This document shows positions 36,521 through 45,681 of a stretch of DNA of 64,000 nucleotides, one piece after another. The translations under genes and the position numbers were made by a program. Position 1 is the first letter of the stretch. Each line of letters starts with the position of its first letter. The stretch comes from Pseudoxanthomonas koreensis_A (GTDB lineage: Bacteria; Pseudomonadota; Gammaproteobacteria; Xanthomonadales; Xanthomonadaceae). The notes under the pieces are model-generated. The model made no database searches, was not told where the DNA came from, and worked only from the letters and a program-made list of their open reading frames with translations. The stretch spans positions 806,001-870,000 of the forward strand of contig NZ_CP169056.1 of assembly GCF_041890415.1 (NCBI RefSeq), written 5' to 3'.

Positions 36521-36844
36521 TCAGCGTTCCAGGTGCTTGAGCTTGTCCGGCTTGCCGTCCCACTCCTCGGCTTCGGGCAGCGGTTCCTTGCGCGTGGTGA
36601 TCACCGGCCAGGCCTTGGACAATTCGGCGTTGAGCGCGGCAAAGCCTTCCTGGCCGGCCGGCACGTCGTCCTCGGGATAGATCGCGTTGACCGGGCACTC
36701 CGGCTCGCACAGGGTGCAGTCGATGCACTCGTCCGGATCGATCACCAGGAAGTTCGGGCCTTCGTGGAAGCAGTCCACCGGGCACACCTCCACGCAGTCG
36801 GTGTACTTGCACTTGATGCAGTTTTCGGTGACGACGAAGGGCAT
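36521..36844 (-). CDS. fdxA: 7Fe ferredoxin (3Fe-4S and 4Fe-4S)
   Basis: A 107-residue ferredoxin of the Azotobacter FdI type. The first cluster motif is NCIKCKYTDCVEVCPVDC, where the residue pattern suits a 3Fe-4S centre. The second is ECIDCTLCEPECPVNAI for a 4Fe-4S centre. The C-terminal half (GFAALNAELSKAWPVIT) is typical. It is a cytoplasmic electron carrier. A TAGAAT -10 box lies on the minus strand at 36886-36881, about 37 bp before the start. No partner oxidoreductase is adjacent. Confidence 0.96.
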   Translation of the reverse strand: MPFVVTENCIKCKYTDCVEVCPVDCFHEGPNFLVIDPDECIDCTLCEPECPVNAIYPEDDVPAGQEGFAALNAELSKAWPVITTRKEPLPEAEEWDGKPDKLKHLER

Positions 36845-36951
36845 GGATACAAACCACGGAAACGCGGGGACAGAGGCTATATTCTAATCCAGCGCCCGCT
36901 CCAGCGCCCTGTTGTGCCTTTGCGCAAGGCGCCAGGGCCTTGCGGCCGCAG

Positions 36952-37839
36952 TCAGAGCCCGCGTGCGCGTGCCAGCAGGTGCATGCCCGTGGCCGCCAGT
37001 TCTTCCGGGTGGCGCTGCACGCCCACGCCCAGCGTCGCAAGTGCACGGGCGTAGCGCTCCAGCAGTGCGTCACTGCCCAGCAGGTGCACGGCCACGCCGG
37101 CATGGCTGGCCAGTTCTGCACGCAGTTCGTGGCCGATCAGCAGGCCGGACAGGTAGGACGGCAGGGCGTCGGTGGCGAAGCGTTCGAACAGCGCGGCCGT
37201 GCGCACGCCGAACAGGTCCTGGAGCAGGCCGTGACCGGCGCCGCCATCGTCCAAGCCGGCGTCGAACGCGGCAGCATCCAGTGCCGGCTCGTGTTCGGGC
37301 ATGGTCCGGCCCAGGATGCTGTGCCGGCGCAGCAGGCCGTACAGTTCGCCGGTCATGGCGGTGGAGATGCGCACGATGCTGCCGTCCTGCACCTGCACCC
37401 ACTTGCTGTGGGTGCCCGGCAGGCACAGGTGGTGGGTGCCCGGGCCCAGGGTGTCCAGCAGGCCGGCGATCTGGGTTTCCTCGCCACGCATCACGTCCAC
37501 GGCCTCGCGGCCGCGGTCGGCCATGCCGGGCACGCACCACAGCGCGTGTCCGGCCAGCGGCGCATCCGCATCCAGCCGGCGCATCCCGGCGGCCAGCGCA
37601 CCGATGCCGGCAGGGCAGTCGATGTAGGGCATCTCGATCCAGCCGCCGCGCGCGCCGATCATGCCGCTCAGCACGACCAGGCGCTCGCTCCATCCCTCGA
37701 TCAGGCCGCCCAGTACCTGGGAAAAGCGGCCGTGGCTGGCCAGTGCGCCGTCATTGCTGCGGCGGTGCTCGATGATCCGGCCGCCTGCATCCAGGCGATA
37801 GGCGCGCAGGCTGCTGCCGCCCCAGTCGACTGCAATCAC
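36952..37839 (-). CDS. dgoK: 2-dehydro-3-deoxygalactonokinase
   Basis: A 295-residue sugar kinase that phosphorylates KDGal to KDPGal in the De Ley-Doudoroff route. The nucleotide-site motif is IAVDWGGSSLRAYRL at the N-terminus. LCLPGTHSKWVQVQDG is the DgoK hallmark near residue 135, followed by TAMTGELYGLLRRHSILG. The start is a GTG at 37839 overlapping the stop of the lactonase gene (GTGA), so it is the last gene of a coupled leftward set dgoA-dgoD-lactonase-dgoK. Confidence 0.93.
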   Translation of the reverse strand: MIAVDWGGSSLRAYRLDAGGRIIEHRRSNDGALASHGRFSQVLGGLIEGWSERLVVLSGMIGARGGWIEMPYIDCPAGIGALAAGMRRLDADAPLAGHALWCVPGMADRGREAVDVMRGEETQIAGLLDTLGPGTHHLCLPGTHSKWVQVQDGSIVRISTAMTGELYGLLRRHSILGRTMPEHEPALDAAAFDAGLDDGGAGHGLLQDLFGVRTAALFERFATDALPSYLSGLLIGHELRAELASHAGVAVHLLGSDALLERYARALATLGVGVQRHPEELAATGMHLLARARGL

Positions 37840-38747
37840 GGAGCGGCCACCCTGCTTTCTTCCAGGCCCAGCGGCTCGCCCAGCGCAAGCGCGTACAGGC
37901 TGCCGGAGTGCGGATACTGCGCACGCGCATCGTCGCCCAGCCCCTGCGGCGAGGTGATCACGTAGAGCGTATCCAGGCCGGGGCCGCCGATGGTGCAGCA
38001 CGAGGGTTGCGGTACCGGCATCGGCACGATCCGGTCGCGGCTGCCATCGGCGCGGTAGCGCACGACCCGTGCGCCGCCCCATTGCGCGTTCCACAGCCCG
38101 CCCTGTGCATCCAGCGTCGAACCGTCCGGGCTTGCGCCCGGATGGTCATCCACCTGTGCGAACACGCGGGCGTCGTGCACCTGCGCGGTGTCGGGGTCAT
38201 AGCCGGCGCACAGGATCTGCTGGCGTACCGAGTCGCAGTAATAGAGGGTGCGGCCATCGGCGGAAAAGCAGATGGAGTTGGGGATGGCCACGCCCGGCAG
38301 TGGCAGCCGGCGCAGGCCGTGGCGGAAGGAGAACTGGTAGAAGGCGCCGGTCGGTGCGTGTTCCGGATGCTCGTTCATGGTGCCGAACACGAAATTGCCG
38401 TGGCGGTCGGCACGGCCGTCGTTGCTGCGGGTATGCGCAAGCTCCGGTTCGACCGGCGCCAGGTGGCGCAGTGGCAGTTCGTTGCCGTCCAGGCCGGCGT
38501 CCAGGTCGGCCAGGTACAGGCCCTTGGCCAGTGCCAGCAGCACGCTGCCATCCTCGACCAGGCCCAGGCATCCGGGTCGATCGGGTAGCGGCCACTGGCG
38601 GGTGAGGCCGTCACCAGGGCGATGCAGCCACAGCTGCGCGCCATCGATGTCCACCCACAACAGCAACTGCCGCCGCGCGCACCAGACCACCCCTTCGCCA
38701 TGCGCACAGCGCGAGTCGACGATGATGCGGGGCACGGACTGGGACAT
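37836..38747 (-). CDS. SMP-30/gluconolactonase family sugar lactonase
   Basis: A 303-residue six-bladed beta-propeller hydrolase. The metal-site Glu lies in HGEGVVW (residues 17-23). Asn/Asp ligands lie in RSNDGRADRHGNFVFGTM near 105, PNSICFSADGRTLYYCDS near 150, and DDHPGASPDGSTLDAQGGLWNAQWGG near 200. Placed between dgoD and dgoK, it most likely opens D-galactono-lactone to galactonate; L-arabinolactone is a possible alternative. The ATG at 38747 follows AGGAGTCCCC; the dgoD stop is 9 bp upstream. Confidence 0.88.
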   Translation of the reverse strand: MSQSVPRIIVDSRCAHGEGVVWCARRQLLLWVDIDGAQLWLHRPGDGLTRQWPLPDRPGCLGLVEDGSVLLALAKGLYLADLDAGLDGNELPLRHLAPVEPELAHTRSNDGRADRHGNFVFGTMNEHPEHAPTGAFYQFSFRHGLRRLPLPGVAIPNSICFSADGRTLYYCDSVRQQILCAGYDPDTAQVHDARVFAQVDDHPGASPDGSTLDAQGGLWNAQWGGARVVRYRADGSRDRIVPMPVPQPSCCTIGGPGLDTLYVITSPQGLGDDARAQYPHSGSLYALALGEPLGLEESRVAAP

Positions 38748-38755
38748 GGGGACTC

Positions 38756-39904
38756 CTACCATTCGGCGATGCTGCCGTCTGCGTGGCGCCAGACCGGGTT
38801 GCGCCAGTCCGGCGGGTTGCGATGGGCCTGGATCAGGCGTTCCTCGTCGATCTCCACGCCCAGGCCGGGGCCGGGCAGGGCGGCGATGTGGCCATTGTGG
38901 CAGGCGAAGTCATCCTTGTTGAGCACATAGTCGAGCAGGTCGGCGCCCTGGTTGTAGTGGATGCCGATGCTCTGCTCCTGCAGCATCGCGTTGTGCGAGG
39001 CGAAGTCCACCTGCAGGCAGGCGGCCAGCGCCACCGGGCCAAGCGGGCAGTGCGGTGCCAGGGCCACGTCGTGGGCCTCGGCCATCGCCGCGATCTTCAT
39101 GCACTCGGTGATGCCGCCGGCGTGGGACAGGTCCGGCTGCAGGATCGTCAGGCCACCGGCGGCGAGCACCGGCTTGAAATCAAAGCGCGAGTACATGCGT
39201 TCGCCGGCCGCCAGCGGGATCATGCTGGCCGCGGCCAGGCGCGGGTAGTACTCGGCCTGCTCCGGCAGGACCGGCTCTTCCACGAACAGCGGGCGGAACG
39301 GCTCCAGTGCTCGCAGCAGCGCCGGCGCCATCGGTGCGCCGACCCGGCCGTGGAAGTCGATGCCGAAATCGACGGTGTCGCCGAACGCCTCGCGCACCGC
39401 CGCCACCCGGGCCACTGCCGCATCGATCATGCGCGGGCTGTCCACCAGGCGCATTTCCGCGGTTGCGTTGAACTTGAAGGTGTCGAAGCCCTGTGCGCGG
39501 GCGTGGGCGATCTGCTCGACCAGTTCGGCCGGCCGGTCGCCGCCGACCCAGCGGTAGGTCTTCATGCTGTCGCGCACCAGGCCCCCGAGCAGCTGGTACA
39601 CCGGCACGCCCAGGGCCTTGCCCTTGATGTCCCACAGGGCCTGGTCGATGCCGGCGATGGCGCTCATCAGCACCGGCCCGCCCCGGTAGAAGCCGGCGCG
39701 GTAGAGGGTCTGCCACAGGTCGTTGATGCGTGCCGGGTCCTTGCCGACCAGGTAGCCGGCCAGCTCGTGCACCGCGGCCTGGACCGTGCGGGCGCGGCCC
39801 TCGATCACCGGCTCGCCCCAGCCGCTGATGCCCTCGTCGGTTTCGATTTTCAGGAACAACCAGCGCGGCGCGGCGTGGTACGTGGTCAGGCGGGTGATCT
39901 TCAT
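38756..39904 (-). CDS. dgoD: D-galactonate dehydratase
   Basis: A 382-residue enolase-superfamily enzyme dehydrating D-galactonate to 2-keto-3-deoxygalactonate. Mg ligands and catalytic residues match DgoD: Asp and His in GIDFHGRV (about residue 183-185), Glu in FVEEPVLP, Glu in AGERMYSR, and the distal His in APHCPLGPVALAAC. The N-terminal cap starts MKITRLTTYHAAPRWLFLKIETDEG. It overlaps dgoA by 4 bp. Confidence 0.95.
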   Translation of the reverse strand: MKITRLTTYHAAPRWLFLKIETDEGISGWGEPVIEGRARTVQAAVHELAGYLVGKDPARINDLWQTLYRAGFYRGGPVLMSAIAGIDQALWDIKGKALGVPVYQLLGGLVRDSMKTYRWVGGDRPAELVEQIAHARAQGFDTFKFNATAEMRLVDSPRMIDAAVARVAAVREAFGDTVDFGIDFHGRVGAPMAPALLRALEPFRPLFVEEPVLPEQAEYYPRLAAASMIPLAAGERMYSRFDFKPVLAAGGLTILQPDLSHAGGITECMKIAAMAEAHDVALAPHCPLGPVALAACLQVDFASHNAMLQEQSIGIHYNQGADLLDYVLNKDDFACHNGHIAALPGPGLGVEIDEERLIQAHRNPPDWRNPVWRHADGSIAEW

Positions 39905-40533
39905 GCAGGGCGGTCTTCAAGGGCCTGGCGGAACGCGCGTGCGTTCGCGCCGGTGGTGTCGGGGGGCTGGCCGGGCCGGTAGAGTTCGCCACCGATGCCG
40001 GCACCGTCGGCGCCGCTGGCCAGCCACTGCGGCAGCGAGGCGGGCGTCACGCCACCGACGACGAACAGCGGCACGTCCTTCGGCAGCACTGCGCGCAGCG
40101 CGCGCACATGCCCGGGGCCATAGCTGGCAGCGGGGAACAGCTTGAGCATCTGCGCGCCGGCGTCCAGCGCGGCGAAGGCTTCGCTGGCGGTGGCAAAGCC
40201 GGCGACCACCTGCATCCGCGCGGCCACCGCATGCCGGATCAGCACCGGATCGGTATGCGGGGTGACGATGAAGCGCGCGCCCAGCGCATGCAGGGTGTCC
40301 ACCTGGGCGGCGCGGCGGACGGTGCCGCCGCCGATCCAGGCGCTGCCGCCGTGGGCCTGCACCGCACGCCCGATGCTGTCCTCCCACGCCGGGGAGTTCA
40401 GCGGGATCTCGATGGCGTCGTAACCCCCGGCCACCAGCCGGCCGACGTGCTCGACCGCCTCGCCGGGGCCGATGCCGCGCAGGATCGCGATCAACGGAAG
40501 GCGGAACGGGGAGCGGGGGAGGGCTTGAGTCAT
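39901..40533 (-). CDS. dgoA: 2-dehydro-3-deoxy-6-phosphogalactonate aldolase
   Basis: A 210-residue class I aldolase of the KDPG/KDPGal family, cleaving KDPGal to pyruvate and glyceraldehyde 3-phosphate. The Schiff-base Lys131 is in MLKLFPAASYGPGHVRAL. The substrate Glu42 is in IEIPLNSP, and IGGGTV is the conserved turn. The ATG at 40533 opens the leftward operon; the intergenic region to the divergent LysR gene is 130 bp and contains a palindrome. The KDPGal rather than KDPG assignment comes from LNSP and the dgo context. Confidence 0.93.
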   Translation of the reverse strand: MTQALPRSPFRLPLIAILRGIGPGEAVEHVGRLVAGGYDAIEIPLNSPAWEDSIGRAVQAHGGSAWIGGGTVRRAAQVDTLHALGARFIVTPHTDPVLIRHAVAARMQVVAGFATASEAFAALDAGAQMLKLFPAASYGPGHVRALRAVLPKDVPLFVVGGVTPASLPQWLASGADGAGIGGELYRPGQPPDTTGANARAFRQALEDRPA

Positions 40534-40612
40534 GACGGGCCTGTTGGGAGTGCGAGCGGTGCCCATCGCGGGGCCGGACGATGCCAAGCGTCGCGTGTAG
40601 GATGTATATTTG

Positions 40613-40625
40613 GAAATGAAATTTC
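40613..40625. promoter_or_regulatory. candidate LysR operator between dgoA and the LysR gene
   Basis: GAAAT-GAA-ATTTC, a 13-bp dyad in an AT-rich patch (TATATTTGGAAATGAAATTT) within otherwise GC-rich DNA, lies about 80 bp before dgoA and 39 bp before the divergent regulator. T-N11-A dyads of this sort are typical LysR-type binding sites. Confidence 0.5.
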
Positions 40626-40663
40626 TACCCTGATCTATTCTTATGCGGAATACAGGAGCGACA

Positions 40664-41623
40664 ATGGAGCAAACCACCGTCGGTGCGCACTGGTCCAACC
40701 CTTCCCGGCTCAAGACCAGGCACCTGATGCTGCTGCTGCATCTGGACGAGCAGGGCTCGGTGCTGCGCGCGGCCGAGGCCGCGCGGATGACCCAGCCGGC
40801 CGCCTCCAAGCTGCTGGCGGAGATGGAAGCCCTGCTCGACGTGCAGTTGTTCGATCGCCACGCACGCGGCGTGCAGCCGACCTGGTACGGCCAGGTGCTG
40901 ATCCGGCGCGCGCGCAGTGCGCTGCTGGAAATCAGCCGCGCGCAGGAGGAGATCGCGGCGCTGCGTGATGGGCACCTGGGCCAGGCGTCCATCGGCACCG
41001 TGGTCAACCCGGGCACCAATTTGGTCCCGCAGGCGGTGGCCGAGATCAAGAAGAGCCATCCGGACATCCTTATAAGGGTGGACATGGATTACAGCCGGCC
41101 GCTGGTGGCCCGGCTGCTGGATGGTCGCCTTGACCTGGTGGTGGGGCGGGTCATGGACCCGCAGGGTGGCATCGACCTGGAATTCGAGCCCCTGTCCGAC
41201 GAGCCGCATTGGGCCATCGTCCGCCACGGCCATCCGCTGGCGGCGCAGAAGCGGGTGCGGCATGCCGACCTGGTGGACCACGGCTGGATCATGCCGCCCC
41301 CGGACAGCGTGTTGCGCACCCGGCTGGAGACGATGTTCCTGGAGCGCGGCCTGCAGGCACCGCGCAACGTGGTGGAGACCTCGTCGCTGCCGGTGATGAT
41401 CAACCTGCTGCGGGCCAGCGACCTGGTCACCGCCCTGCCGCTGGAGGCCGTTGCGCCCTACGTGGAGACCCGGCAGCTGGCGGTGCTGAAGCTGGAACTG
41501 GGGGTCGGGATGGAGTCGTTCGGCATCATCCGCCGGCGCGGGCACCAGCTCTCCCCGGCGGCCCGCAAGGTGCTGGAGGCGCTGCGTTCGGTGGCCCGTC
41601 GGCTGTATGCGCGACAGCGGTAA
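40664..41623 (+). CDS. LysR family transcriptional regulator, probable dgo regulator
   Basis: A 319-residue LTTR. The winged helix-turn-helix (about residues 14-73) includes LRAAEAARMTQPAASKLLAEMEALL-type helices and LFDRHARGVQPTWYG. The effector-binding domain follows (about 88-300). Similarity of layout is to GbpR-type sugar regulators. The ATG at 40664 has AGGAG at 5-bp spacing; the ATG at 40643 has no ribosome site. It is divergent from dgoA and points into the TonB receptor genes, so it may control the galactonate operon, the xyloglucan genes, or both; this is inference. Confidence 0.9.
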   Translation: MEQTTVGAHWSNPSRLKTRHLMLLLHLDEQGSVLRAAEAARMTQPAASKLLAEMEALLDVQLFDRHARGVQPTWYGQVLIRRARSALLEISRAQEEIAALRDGHLGQASIGTVVNPGTNLVPQAVAEIKKSHPDILIRVDMDYSRPLVARLLDGRLDLVVGRVMDPQGGIDLEFEPLSDEPHWAIVRHGHPLAAQKRVRHADLVDHGWIMPPPDSVLRTRLETMFLERGLQAPRNVVETSSLPVMINLLRASDLVTALPLEAVAPYVETRQLAVLKLELGVGMESFGIIRRRGHQLSPAARKVLEALRSVARRLYARQR

Positions 41624-41687
41624 TCAATCCCGTTGTCGTTATCGTTTTCTATATACGTTCCGGGATACCCGCAAGTCCGGAAATTCA

Positions 41688-41716
41688 TTGACAAGGGTCA
41701 CGCCTCCACCTAACGT
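41688..41716 (+). promoter_or_regulatory. candidate promoter for the first TonB receptor
   Basis: TTGACA (41688-41693), 17 bp, TAACGT (41711-41716) lies about 120 bp before the start codon. CGTTATC (41637-41643) and GATAACG (41751-41757) form a widely spaced inverted repeat around it. The binding protein is unknown. Confidence 0.4.
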
Positions 41717-41845
41717 CCGGAACGGGTAACAGACCGTCCGGTACGTGCCTGATAACGATATACCGCTCCGGGAGGGGTGGGTGCCCTGGTCCCGGCCGCC
41801 ATGTGGAACGAGCCGTTTTTTTACTCTTTTGGGAGAGCAGCAGTA

Positions 41846-44800
41846 ATGACGAAGTATCCCGTTCGTGCCGCAGGGGGCGGCACTGCGTCCAGTTTCCACC
41901 GATCCACGCTCGCAGTCGGCGTGGCGCTTGCCCTGGCGGCCGGTGGCGTGTACGCGCAGGAAACCTCCGAAACCAGTGCGACATCCTCCAATGAAGCAGT
42001 AGAGCTGGAGACCGTCCAGGTCACCGGCCTGCGCGGAAGCCTGATGCGCGCGCAGGACCTCAAGCAGGATGCCGAGCAGATCATCGACTCGGTCACCGCC
42101 CAGGACATCGGCGCGATGCCGGACCGCAGCGTCACCGAGACCCTGAAGCGCGTCTCGGGCGTCACCGTCACCGGCTTCGCCGCGCGCGACGATACGGACC
42201 ACTTCTCGGCAGAAGGCAGCGGCGTGATGATCCGCGGCCTGACCTTCGTGCGCGGCGAGCTCAACGGCCGCGACGTGTTCAGCGCCAACGGCGGCCGCGG
42301 CATCAGCTTCGAGGAAGTGTCCGCCGACCTGATGGCCGGCGTGGACGTGTACAAGAATCCGTCGGCCGAAATCATCGAAGGCGGCCTGGGCGGCACGGTC
42401 AACCTGCGCACCCGCAAGCCCTTCGACGAGCCGGGCCGCAAGATCGCCGGCAGCCTCGACTACAACTACGGCGACAAGGCCAGGGACGCGCGTCCGTCGG
42501 CCTCGTTCCTGTTCAGCGATCGCTGGGACACCGGCGTCGGCGAGATCGGCTTCCTGGCCAACGTTTCGTACTCGGAGCTGGCCACCCAGTCCGATGGCAT
42601 CCAGATCCAGCCGTACTCCCGCCGCGGCCGCAAGCCGGCCGAGCAGCCCGAGGGCGGCGAGGGTGGTTGGCCTACGACTGGGAGCAGGGCAGCTGGCAGC
42701 CGAACGACGGCCAGCGTGATGCACTGCTGGAGGGGACCGACCGCGACCACGTGTTCATCCCCGGCGGCATGAACTGGCGCCGCACCGACTTCGACCGCAC
42801 CCGCCAGGGTGGTGCCTTCGCATTCCAGTGGCGCCCGAACGAAAACACCGAAATCTATACCCAGGCCATCACCTCCAAGTACGACCTGGAGTGGCGCGAG
42901 CACTTCATGGAGTTCGCCGGCGCCGGTGAAGCCAACAACACGGCCAACTGGAACGGCGACGTCAACTGGTTCGACGAAGCCTGGGACGGCGCCAGCGGCC
43001 TGGCCGACAAGACCAACAAGCTGGTTCCCATGCCGGGCACCACGTTCGTGTATGACCAGAACGGCCGCTTCCTGAAGGGCACGCCGCGAGTTGGTGGCTG
43101 GCGCGGCACGCCGGACGATCCGCCGACCATGAACCAGAGCGGAGGCCTGCAGTTTGCGCTGGGCAACCGCCGCAACGTTCAGACCTCGCGTACCACCGAC
43201 TGGTCTGCCGGCTTCCGCCATTACCTCACCGACGACCTGATCGTGCGCGGCGACTTCCAGTACGTGAAGTCCGAGAGCGAGCAGGTGGACTTCTCGGTCC
43301 ACACCTCCTCCCTGGTGGAGGGGCTCACCATGGACCTCACCGGCAAGTACCCGTCGATGACCCTGGCCGATCCGTCCGTCCTGCAGGATCAGAGCCGTTA
43401 CTTCTGGCGTTCGGCGATGGACCACCTGGCCGACAACGTAGGCCGCGAGCGTGCCGGTCGCCTGGACCTGGAATACAACTTCCCGGACAGCGACTGGTGG
43501 CGCCTGGTGCGCTTCGGCGTGCGCGTGGCCGACCGCAGCTATACCAGCTACTCGACCATCTACAACTGGGCAGTGATCAGCGACGAGTGGAACAAGATCG
43601 ACAATCCGGACCAGAGCCGGCCGCCAGTGGCCTGGCTGGATCAGTATTACAGCAACCAATCCCAGCTCTATACGCTGAAGGACTTCTTCGGCGGCAAGGC
43701 CAACGTCCCGACCCAGTTCTGGGCGGCGCAGGATCCCTTCGTGGACATCGCCAAGGTGCGCGACACCCTGGCGACGATTCCGGGCCGGGCCGCCGGTACG
43801 CGCGGCGAAAGTGACGAGGGAGTCCCGGGTGCGCAGTGGGAGCCGGTCAGCTACGAGCCTGATGCCATCAACGATCAGCAGGAGCGCACGCAGGCGGGCT
43901 ACGGCATCCTGTACTTCGAGAACCACGACCGCTTCGGCGTGCCGGTCGACGGCAACATCGGCGTGCGCGTGGTCAAGACCAGCGTCAAGACCCTCGGCGG
44001 CGGCCTGATGCCGGACATGACCTCCGGTTACCAGGACGTCCTGGATCCGGCGGTGCGCGAGGCGTTCTACGGCCAGGCGTTCCAGAGCCAGGTCAGCACC
44101 ACGTATACCGACGTGCTGCCCAGCCTGAACGTGCGGGTGCGCTTCGACCACGGTCTGCAGTGGCGCTTCGCCGCGTCCAAGGCCATCGCCCGTCCCGAGT
44201 TCCGCCTGATGCAGAACTGGATCACGCTGGGCGCCAGCGCGGGCGGCTGTGCACAGGCCATGACCGACGGCTTGCGCGACAAGGCCGACCTGTGCAGCTT
44301 CGATGACCTGAGCTACAGCGGCGGCGGCGGCAACCCGGCGCTCAAGCCGATGCGTGCGGACCAGTTCGACACCGCGCTGGAGTGGTATTTCGGACCGGCC
44401 AACAGCCTGTACCTGACCCTGTTCCGCAAGGACGTGAAGGACTACTTCGCCACCTCGCTGGGCAACGAGGTCATCAATGGTCAGGTGTACCAGATGACCC
44501 GTACCCGCAACCTGGATGAAGGCAAGATCCGCGGCTTCGAAGTCGGCTACTCGCAGTTCTTCGACTTCCTGCCCGGCTTCGGCATCCAGGCCAACTACAC
44601 CTACGTCGACAGCAAGGGCGGCACCAACGTGGACATCAGCCCGCCGGCTGATGGCGTGGATACCATCCCGCGCGTCGTGCCGCTGGACCTGCCGCTGGAA
44701 GGCCTGTCCAAGCGCAGCTACAACGTGATGGGCATCTTCGAGCGTGGCCCGGTGTCGGTGCGGCTTGCCTACAACTGGCGTTCGCGTTACCTGCTCACCA

Positions 44801-45057
44801 GCAGCGACGTGATGCCGGCCATGCAGCAGCCGGTGTGGAACGATGACTACGGTCAGCTGGACGGTTCGATCTTCTACAACATCAACTCGAACATCCAGGT
44901 CGGCCTGCAGGCCAACAACCTGACCAACGCCACCACCGAACTGCTGATGGGTCCGCGTGGCTACACCCGTGACGGATTCATGGACAACACGCTGTACAAG
45001 CGTGCCTGGTTCGAGAATGACCGCCGTTACGCGCTGGTGCTGCGCGCCAACTGGTAA
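41846..45057 (+). pseudogene. TonB-dependent receptor (TonB-Xanth-Caul type), split by a -1 frameshift
   Basis: An outer-membrane receptor of about 1070 residues if the frame is restored. The start at 41846 follows GGGAGAG. A signal peptide (VGVALALAAGGVYA) leads to a TonB-box-like ELETVQVTG, a plug domain with ALPDR/TLKRVSGVTV-type motifs (IGAMPDRSVTETLKRVSG), and a beta barrel ending RYALVLRANW. The first frame is coherent to about 42664 (PEQPEGG-like EQPEGGEGG), then runs out of sense and stops at 42772. The rest continues in the -1 frame from 42667 (LAYDWEQGSW) to 45057. One missing base in GGTGGTTGG restores everything. No slippery heptamer is present. It is either a real pseudogene or a sequencing/assembly error. 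It lies upstream of the xyloglucan genes and presumably imported oligosaccharides. Confidence 0.85.
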
Positions 45058-45081
45058 AAGCTGACAAGCAGTGTGTTCCAG

Positions 45082-45115
45082 GGCCCGCGCGGGAAACCGC
45101 GCGGGCCTTTTCTTT
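45082..45115 (+). terminator. intrinsic terminator of the first TonB receptor
   Basis: Perfect 11-bp arms GGCCCGCGCGG (45082-45092) and CCGCGCGGGCC (45097-45107) with a GAAA loop are followed by TTTTCTTT. The hairpin begins 25 bp after the stop codon, so the first receptor is a separate unit from the genes that follow. Confidence 0.92.
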
Positions 45116-45194
45116 GGTTCTTCCCTCCGGGTGAAGGGCATCGCTTCACGCCGCCCCGGTCATCGGCCGGTCCGAAAACCCGGACACCGGAGTT

Positions 45195-45408
45195 GTAGGA
45201 GCCGGCCTTGCCGGCGACCGCGGTCCGGTGTGATGTGACGTGGTGCGTGGACGTACGGGTGTTGCCGGTGTCTGGCTTCGGACGGGCCTGTCGCCCGGCC
45301 AGACGCCGTCCGTCGGCGCATCGATGGCGTGCCTTCGTTTTTGTAGGAGCCGGTCTTGCCGGCGACCGCGGCCCCGGGCGGCCGGTCGCCGGCAAGGCCG
45401 GCTCCTGC
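45195..45408. repeat. cluster of three GTAG-type REP palindromes
   Basis: REPs at 45195-45219 (GTAGGAGCCGGCCTTGCCGG then CGACC), 45343-45367 (same orientation) and 45384-45408 (inverted, with CTGC in place of CTAC at its head). They lie between the two TonB receptor genes, in non-coding DNA that holds no other recognisable feature. The stem-loop differs only in GGCCTTGCC versus GGTCTTGCC. Confidence 0.88.
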
Positions 45409-45443
45409 AGCAAGGAGGCCGTTCCTTCCGCACTTAGCTATTC

Positions 45444-45478
45444 CCAATAAACATAGATTCTGGCGGATATTTTATTGG
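45444..45478. promoter_or_regulatory. AT-rich inverted repeat upstream of the second TonB receptor
   Basis: CCAATAAA (45444-45451) and TTTATTGG (45471-45478), perfect 8-bp arms with a 19-nt spacer, sit in an AT-rich island just after the REP cluster. They lie about 200 bp before the second receptor. The 203-bp leader that follows has no other recognised element. It is a good candidate operator or promoter region for the xyloglucan gene set. Confidence 0.5.
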
Positions 45479-45681
45479 AACGACATAGCGTGGATGACTA
45501 AGCTGCTGCCAGCACTGGCCCGCGCAGGTAGTGCTGAGGCTGGGATCCGGCAACGACGCCTTCAGCCACGTCGTTGCGATGTATCGATACCAAGACAAGG
45601 GGCGGTGCCCGCAACGGCGCATCGCCTGACCAGAAAACCAGGGGGCCGCCGCTCCCGTTGCATGTCCTGGGAGGGAACGCA

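Noticed and set aside
42655..42675. Programmed ribosomal frameshift in the first TonB receptor
   Set aside because: No slippery heptamer or obvious downstream pseudoknot is present, and such receptors are not known to use frameshifting.
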